Origin: an uncultured Pseudanabaenaceae cyanobacterium
Lineage (GTDB): Bacteria > Cyanobacteriota > Cyanobacteriia > PCC-9006 > JAAUQQ01
Direction: 5' to 3'
DNA length: 10,154 nt
Assembly (NCBI GenBank): GCA_938015405.1
Contig: CALLPZ010000575.1
Location: 1 to 10,154 of the forward strand
Shown here: positions 6,464 through 10,154 of the stretch, in pieces
How the letters are laid out: the number at the start of each line of letters is the position of its first letter
How positions within the stretch are numbered: the stretch's first letter is position 1
Position numbers and translations under genes: made by a program
Notes under the pieces: model-generated
Told to the model about the DNA's origin: nothing
The model's input: only the letters and a program-made list of their open reading frames with translations
Databases searched by the model: none

Positions 6464-7843
6464 TTAGTTCAAGATGATCGCCCGAGCCACGCTCAAATAA
6501 ATGAACACGCCCAAGACATCCACCGCTGTCGTAATAAAGGGGGCAGACATCAAGGCGGGGTCCAAGCCAATTTTCTGAAATAGCAGTGGCAAACTGGAAC
6601 CCGCTGTGGAAGCCAGTACAGAAATAGCCGCTAGACTGATCCCCACCGAGATGGACACCATGGGGTCCCCTTGGAGCCAATAGGCCCAAACTGCTACAAC
6701 GGCAGCCAGCATCAGACCGAGGAAGAGCCCTGCTGTTGCTTCCCGGGCAATGACCTTGGCAGGACCCATGCTGCGGATGCGATCGGTATTGAGGCCGCGA
6801 ATGACCACGGTGGAGGATTGGGCTCCTACGTTCCCTCCAGTGCCAATCAGGAGCGGAATGAAGGCTGTCAGAGCAACGACTTCTTGAAGTACATCTTGTT
6901 GGCTGCTGATGACAGCGCTGGTCCCGGTGTTGGTGATCAGCAAGACGAGGAGCCATAGCACCCGGCGTCGAGCCACGGTCAACAGGTTGGTTTGGAAATA
7001 GTCATCGCCGTCACCGGTTTGCACACCGCCTTGGGCATAGATATCTTCTGTGGCTTCGGCTTCAATCACGTCAATGACGTCATCGACGGTGACAATGCCG
7101 ACGAGACGCTCTTCTCGGTCCACAATGGGCACGGCCAAAAAGTCATACCGCTGAATAACGCGGGCGACTTCCTCTTGATCTGCATCAGTCTGTAAGGCGA
7201 CCACATCTCGGGTCATGATCTCACCGATGCTTTGTTGAGGGCTGGCAACTACCAGATCTCGAAGTGACAGGATGCCTCGGAGTCGCCGGGCTTGATCTGT
7301 GGTGTAGAGGTAATAGATGGTTTCTTTGACTTCCGCCAGACTGCGAATGTAGTCCAGTGATGCGGACACCGTCATGCTCTCTTTGAGGGCAATGTACTCC
7401 GGCGTCATGATGCGCCCGGCGGTGTCGGCTTCATAGCCCAACATCATGGCAGTGGCTTCCCGCTCTTGGTGGCTCATTTGCATTAGCAGTTGGCGGACGA
7501 CCTTGGCGGGTAGCTCGTCAAAGAGGCGCACTCGGTCATCTGGCGACATGCAGTCGACGATTTCGAGAACTTCTTGGCTTTTAAATTCTTCAATTAGGCT
7601 TTGTTGAACAGCGGTGTCGATATGCTCATAGACCTCGATCGCTTCATCCTTTGACAGCAGCCTAAATGCAATGGCCTGCTGCTTGCGGGGCAGATCTTCA
7701 ATCGCATCGGCAATATCGGCAGGCTGGACTGGCACCAGTAGAGCCTTGGCACCCTGGAGGTTATTTTGCTCCAGCAGGACTTCCAGCTGAGCCCGCACCA
7801 GATCGCGAATTTCAGTGCGCGATCGCGCTGCCGCAGCATCCAT
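6464..7843 (-). CDS. mgtE: Magnesium transporter MgtE
   Basis: MgtE is a homodimeric inner-membrane Mg2+ channel that its own cytosolic domains close when Mg2+ is plentiful. The 459 residues show the full architecture. An N-terminal helical domain (about 15-140) includes DIADAIEDLP and MSPDDRVRLFDELP. A CBS pair follows (about 145-265), with IMTPEYIAL and EIMTRDVVAL opening the two halves. A connecting helix leads to five membrane segments near 295-314, 323-349, 372-390, 396-425 and 435-458. The pore signature GTGGNVGAQS (334-343) is present, as is Asp442 in TTAVDVLG, equivalent to the pore Asp432 of T. thermophilus MgtE. The ATG at 7843 has AGGA nine bases upstream; an adjacent TTG would add one residue. 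An unusually long, structured leader precedes it. Confidence 0.96.
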   Translation of the reverse strand: MDAAAARSRTEIRDLVRAQLEVLLEQNNLQGAKALLVPVQPADIADAIEDLPRKQQAIAFRLLSKDEAIEVYEHIDTAVQQSLIEEFKSQEVLEIVDCMSPDDRVRLFDELPAKVVRQLLMQMSHQEREATAMMLGYEADTAGRIMTPEYIALKESMTVSASLDYIRSLAEVKETIYYLYTTDQARRLRGILSLRDLVVASPQQSIGEIMTRDVVALQTDADQEEVARVIQRYDFLAVPIVDREERLVGIVTVDDVIDVIEAEATEDIYAQGGVQTGDGDDYFQTNLLTVARRRVLWLLVLLITNTGTSAVISSQQDVLQEVVALTAFIPLLIGTGGNVGAQSSTVVIRGLNTDRIRSMGPAKVIAREATAGLFLGLMLAAVVAVWAYWLQGDPMVSISVGISLAAISVLASTAGSSLPLLFQKIGLDPALMSAPFITTAVDVLGVFIYLSVARAIILN

Positions 7844-7970
7844 CAAGTGGGGTCCTGTCGTGGAAAATTGGACGTCATGGGAGCTCCCTCAATCTCAGCA
7901 TCAGCTCATGGATTGTGGCCCCAAGCTCGAGCCTGGCTCTAGAGACCGCTGGCCTGGATCTTCTTGGAGG

Positions 7971-8068
7971 AGATGGCGTCTTGCTCTCTCCATATATTAA
8001 GGTGACCACCCAATGGACCGAACTTAGCTTCTCATCATCACCCGAGCTGGTGCAAGCGACGCCTCATC
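7971..8068 (-). promoter_or_regulatory. Nested inverted repeats in the presumed mgtE 5' leader
   Basis: GATGGCGTCTTGC (7973-7985) can pair with GCAAG-CG-ACGCC-T-CATC (8052-8068), giving 13 bp with two small bulges. Inside it, GGTGA (8001-8005) pairs with TCACC (8038-8042). On the mgtE transcript this would be a bulged long-range helix about 130-225 nt upstream of the start codon. Mg2+ transporter genes are often controlled by leader RNAs, but the conserved M-box strings are not visible. Function is inferred; the region could also be chance complementarity. Confidence 0.3.
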
Positions 8069-8319
8069 ATCTGGGAGATGGGTCTTTAGCAGATTCAGGT
8101 GAAGGCCTTTGTTTACCACTACACAAAATGTCGGGATCCCTATGATTTGATCCGATTCTTATTGGAACTCACGTTTTGAGTGAGCAAATCAGCCAGTTGA
8201 GTAAACATTAAATACTTCTTAAGCTTTTTGGAAGCATTTGACCAATGCCTCGCTTATCCTGTAAAGGACCAAGACAAGTTCTAATCCGAGCATTATTGAC
8301 TTGCTGCGGGTTGGACAAA

Positions 8320-8334
8320 TAGAGAGGTCGGCAG
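8320..8334 (+). promoter_or_regulatory. Ribosome binding site of the pentapeptide gene
   Basis: AGAGAGG lies eight bases upstream of the ATG at 8335. It is one of the few clear Shine-Dalgarno sequences in this window and supports that start over the in-frame GTG that immediately follows. Confidence 0.65.
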
Positions 8335-9255
8335 ATGGTGGATATCCATGGGCTACTAAATGAATATGCCAACGGCAAGCGTGCCTTTGAAGGCGTGGAT
8401 CTCCAGGGTGCCATCTTAAAGAATCAGATGCTGGTCGGGATTCAGTTAGAAGGCTCGAACCTGATGGGAGGTGAATTTAGCCGCTGTTTCCTACTCAAGG
8501 CAAATTTGCGGAATGCGTTTCTCAACTGGGTTGACTTTAGCTATGCCAAGTTGAGCGATGCGGACTTGGCGGAAGCCGATCTAACGAAGGCGAATCTCAC
8601 CGGATCGTTCGCTGTAAATGCCAATTTTTATCGGGCTAAGCTAAGCGGCGCTCGCTTGGAGGATGCCAATCTACGGGGCGCTGATTTGCGAGGTGCCAAT
8701 CTCTGTAGTGCCAATTTACGGGGAGCTAACCTGCGCAATGCGGATTTAAGGGGAGCTAATCTGAACTGGGCCAATTTGGAAGGCACTCGTTTAAGCGGTG
8801 CGAATTTGGATGGCGCTTTTCTCAACCAGGTCAATCTTAAAGGGGCATACCTTAATGGATTAGATCTGAGTGGCATTAACTTAGATGGTGTCGATTTGGG
8901 GGAAGCGAAGCTCAGCGGGGTAAAGCTCAATGGGGCCAAGCTGTCGGCCTCTCGACTTCAGGCAGTTCAGATGCGCGGCGGGAAGCTGACCGGCGCAAAT
9001 CTCAAGGGGGCGAATTTGACTCAAGCGTTGTTGCGCAACGTGGACTTGAAATGGAGCAATCTCTGTCAAGCCGATTTGAGTGAGGCGGATTTGCGGGGGG
9101 CTAACCTGTTAGGGGCCAATATTGAAGGGGCCATTTTTACAGGAGCATTAGTGTCCTCTTCCATGGCGCGCTATCTCAATTTGATCGCGGCGGGTAAGCC
9201 TCAGAGGGGGCGGGAAAGCACGGCTGACACTTTACAGCGTTGTATTGCGGTGTAG
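8335..9255 (+). CDS. Pentapeptide-repeat protein (about 51 tandem repeats)
   Basis: The 306-residue product has a short N-terminal segment (1-15, VDIHGLLNEYANG) and then an unbroken array of A(D/N)LxG-type pentapeptides from about residue 16 to 270. The central Leu/Phe/Met falls every five residues (18, 23, 28 and so on to 268) without an insertion or deletion. About 51 repeats give nearly 13 four-sided coils of a right-handed quadrilateral beta-helix. Residues 275-306 form a non-repeat tail rich in basic residues. No signal peptide or membrane segment is seen, so it is probably cytosolic. Such proteins are abundant in cyanobacteria and mostly of unknown function; some act as structural or binding scaffolds, and gyrase-protecting Qnr/MfpA proteins are only one subgroup. 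The terminator at 9307 follows. Confidence 0.95.
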   Translation: MVDIHGLLNEYANGKRAFEGVDLQGAILKNQMLVGIQLEGSNLMGGEFSRCFLLKANLRNAFLNWVDFSYAKLSDADLAEADLTKANLTGSFAVNANFYRAKLSGARLEDANLRGADLRGANLCSANLRGANLRNADLRGANLNWANLEGTRLSGANLDGAFLNQVNLKGAYLNGLDLSGINLDGVDLGEAKLSGVKLNGAKLSASRLQAVQMRGGKLTGANLKGANLTQALLRNVDLKWSNLCQADLSEADLRGANLLGANIEGAIFTGALVSSSMARYLNLIAAGKPQRGRESTADTLQRCIAV

Positions 9256-9293
9256 TAGGTTCAGGCTGAGGCTGATTTAGTTGCAGAACATCA

Positions 9294-9305
9294 CGAGATA
9301 TCTCG
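9294..9305. repeat. 12-bp perfect palindrome
   Basis: CGAGATATCTCG lies 38 bp after the pentapeptide-gene stop and directly abuts the HIP1 hairpin that follows. It could be part of the same transcript-end structure or chance. Confidence 0.3.
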
Positions 9306-9306
9306 G

Positions 9307-9354
9307 AACAAAACAAAGGCGATCGCATTTGAGGGCGATCGCCTTTGTTTTGTT
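9307..9354 (+). terminator. Terminator-like hairpin built from two HIP1 sites
   Basis: A perfect 20-bp inverted repeat (9307-9326 with 9335-9354) encloses an 8-nt loop. Each arm contains one GCGATCGC octamer next to the loop and an A/T-rich outer part, so the plus-strand RNA ends in TTTGTTTTGTT. It lies 51 bp after the pentapeptide-repeat stop. Because the outer arms are A-rich on one side and T-rich on the other, it could act on both strands. Its U tract is interrupted by G, so termination is likely but not certain. Confidence 0.7.
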
Positions 9355-9467
9355 GCGGAGCAAGATCACTTGTTGCAGACCAAGACGATCTCCGCAGTCT
9401 CGACCACAGGGCTTTGTAGGCTGGTGCTATCGCTAAAGTGGTGATTACACCCTCATGGGTCGTAATC
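9354..9467 (+). promoter_or_regulatory. Structured leader upstream of the 9512 ORF
   Basis: Two hairpins follow the terminator. TGCGGAG (9354-9360) pairs with CTCCGCA (9390-9396) and can be extended by GATC/GATC across a 3-nt bulge. GATTACACCC (9443-9452) pairs with GGGT-C-GTAATC (9457-9467), a 10-bp stem with a TCAT loop and one bulged C. Neither is followed by a T run. They may be leader structures or part of a small RNA. Promoter position is unknown. Confidence 0.35.
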
Positions 9468-9511
9468 CCAACGGACTTCAACCTTGAAATAGTGGGATCT
9501 GGAATTGTGCC

Positions 9512-9838
9512 ATGGGCCTCAAAGTCATTGATACCTTCGACACGAGCTTTACGCTGACCCCGGAGGCGCAGGAGCAACTGGTTGCGCTGCTGAAAGAGCC
9601 AAGTTTTGGCCAGCAGGTTTGTAGTCAAAAAGGCTGGTCCGAAGCCCAGTTTACGGAGCAGTTATTCCAACCGGTGCCTTACAGCAGTCAGACACCCAAA
9701 GGCATGGCGGCAGAGTTTGAGCAGTATCACGATGATCCGGAGCATTATGCGATCGTCCATGTGCCGCCGCCATTTATGTTCCAGGCCAAGATTTTTAAGC
9801 CCAGTCGCCTTTGTGCCATTTTCCAGAAGGTGACTTGA
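9512..9838 (+). CDS. Hypothetical protein, 108 residues
   Basis: I do not recognise a family. The frame starts with ATG, has no strong Shine-Dalgarno, and ends with TGA. The chain opens with a likely beta strand (LKVIDTFDTSFTL), then a helix-rich acidic part from 16 to 52 (TPEAQEQLVALLKEP, WSEAQFTEQLF), and a C-terminal part with HVPPPFMFQAKIFKPSRLCAIF (83-104) that looks like two strands. It has no signal peptide or membrane span, and the two Cys residues (37, 101) form no metal motif. Codon use and HIP1-like GCGATCG within the frame fit the host, which supports a real gene. It precedes a GIY-YIG gene on the same strand, 95 bp on. Confidence 0.7.
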   Translation: MGLKVIDTFDTSFTLTPEAQEQLVALLKEPSFGQQVCSQKGWSEAQFTEQLFQPVPYSSQTPKGMAAEFEQYHDDPEHYAIVHVPPPFMFQAKIFKPSRLCAIFQKVT

Positions 9839-9880
9839 GGCGCTCGCGCTCTGTCACCAGTTTGGTCATGTCTCCGTGAG

Positions 9881-9923
9881 GGCGTCTTGTGATGCGCCTC
9901 TACGCTCTATCCTTTAAGACGCC
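9881..9923 (+). repeat. Inverted repeat before the GIY-YIG gene
   Basis: GGCGTCTT (9881-9888) and AAGACGCC (9916-9923) are perfect 8-bp arms separated by 27 nt. The arms enclose an alternative in-frame ATG at 9892 and lie 11 bp before the preferred ATG at 9934. The left arm overlaps GAGGG, the only Shine-Dalgarno-like string here. Confidence 0.35.
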
Positions 9924-9933
9924 TATATCTCCC

Positions 9934-10154
9934 ATGACTTTTACGCCTGCTGTACCCAATGCTGCGATCGCCTTGAGCACTACCCCTCTGGCTCATTTAG
10001 AGTTTATGCCTTACCTGACTGAGGCTGGCGAGATCTTGACCGAGCCCTTTGAGGGGAAAGTGGGAATCTATGCCATTTTTGATGAGGCTAAAACCCTGCA
10101 ATACATTGGCTTTTCCCGGAACGTTTATCTCAGCCTGAAGCAGCATCTGACGCG
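9934..10154 (+). CDS. GIY-YIG nuclease-family protein, 5' part
   Basis: The frame is open to the right edge and gives 73 complete codons from ATG 9934. After a variable N terminus it reads FEGKVGIYAIFDEAKTLQYIGFSRNVYLSLKQHL (39-72). GIYAI is the GIY strand and QYIG the YIG strand of the GIY-YIG fold, and the following Arg in SRN matches the conserved catalytic Arg position. Cyanobacteria carry many small single-domain proteins of this type with unknown targets; DNA repair or phage defence roles are only possibilities. An upstream ATG at 9892 in the same frame would add 14 residues and has GAGGG nearby, so the start is uncertain. The C-terminal part, including the metal-binding Glu, is outside the window. 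Confidence 0.8.
   Translation, partial: MTFTPAVPNAAIALSTTPLAHLEFMPYLTEAGEILTEPFEGKVGIYAIFDEAKTLQYIGFSRNVYLSLKQHLT

Larger units (their letters stand above)
7844..8334. other. 491-bp divergent intergenic region (mgtE leader / pentapeptide-gene promoter)
   Basis: I see no convincing gene here; small plus-strand frames that overlap the mgtE start have no family resemblance. On the mgtE side the sequence has nested inverted repeats between about 7971 and 8068. On the other side, from about 8140, it is AT-rich and should hold the promoter for the pentapeptide gene, but no consensus -35/-10 pair stands out. Small repeats include CTCAC/GTGAG (8168-8184) and GCATT/AATGC (8234-8248). Confidence 0.6.

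Noticed and set aside
6339..6956. Minus-strand frame of 205 codons overlapping the end of mgtE
   Set aside because: It is an out-of-frame shadow of the MgtE membrane domain, rich in His, Arg and Ser without any family pattern.
7990..8030. CATTGGGT on the mgtE leader strand, similar to a piece of the M-box
   Set aside because: The other conserved M-box strings, such as the 5' GTTAGGTGAGGC segment, are absent, so I do not call an M-box.
7666..8145. Plus-strand frame of 159 codons across the mgtE start and its leader
   Set aside because: More than a third lies antisense to the N terminus of mgtE, the product is low-complexity, and it matches no family.
8628..8939. Minus-strand frame of 103 codons inside the pentapeptide gene
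   Set aside because: It is the antisense reading of a 15-bp-periodic gene; its low-complexity product simply mirrors the pentapeptide repeats.
8380..9150. Regular short DNA repeats resembling a repeat array or CRISPR
   Set aside because: The 15-bp period is explained by the coding of five-residue repeats; there are no constant repeats with unique spacers.

Overview
The window looks like cyanobacterial chromosome. The octamer GCGATCGC (HIP1), typical of cyanobacterial genomes, occurs at least nine times (497, 1205, 1275, 4414, 6183, 7819, 9319, 9335 and 9964). The gene set also fits: MenH of phylloquinone synthesis, a long pentapeptide-repeat protein, a cyanobacterial-type GH13 glycosidase and a GIY-YIG protein. 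I cannot name a species. No rRNA, tRNA, insertion sequence or CRISPR array was found.

Layout. 1-223 is the 3' end of a CheB-type receiver-domain gene (+), followed by a structured tail and a strong terminator at 358-390. On the minus strand lie a DCC-family (DUF393) thiol-redox protein (418-885) and hisC (968-2017), probably co-transcribed with hisC first. An AT-rich gap precedes a divergent pair: ppnP (2228-2539, -) and a TetR-family regulator (2871-3455, +). They are separated by 331 bp that contain an exact TATAAT box and two 18-bp palindromes that could be operators. A GH13 glycosidase (3735-5174, +) ends at a hairpin terminator and converges on menH (5421-6236, -), which lies downstream of mgtE (6464-7843, -). 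The 491 bp between mgtE and the next plus-strand gene hold no convincing gene, but they contain nested inverted repeats in the presumed mgtE leader. From 8335 on everything is plus strand: a pentapeptide-repeat protein, a hairpin built from two HIP1 sites (9307-9354), a structured leader and an unrecognised 108-residue ORF (9512-9838), and the start of a GIY-YIG gene that runs off the window.

The genes are mostly unrelated housekeeping or accessory functions: histidine synthesis, nucleoside phosphorolysis, glucan breakdown, phylloquinone synthesis and Mg2+ transport. Only two links are suggested by the DNA: possible TetR control of ppnP, and co-transcription of hisC with the DCC gene. I found no clear multi-gene novel system. 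The points most worth a second look are the ppnP/TetR intergenic palindromes, the sharp base-composition break inside menH, the phase-perfect pentapeptide solenoid, the structured leaders before mgtE and before the 9512 ORF, and the HIP1 hairpin.
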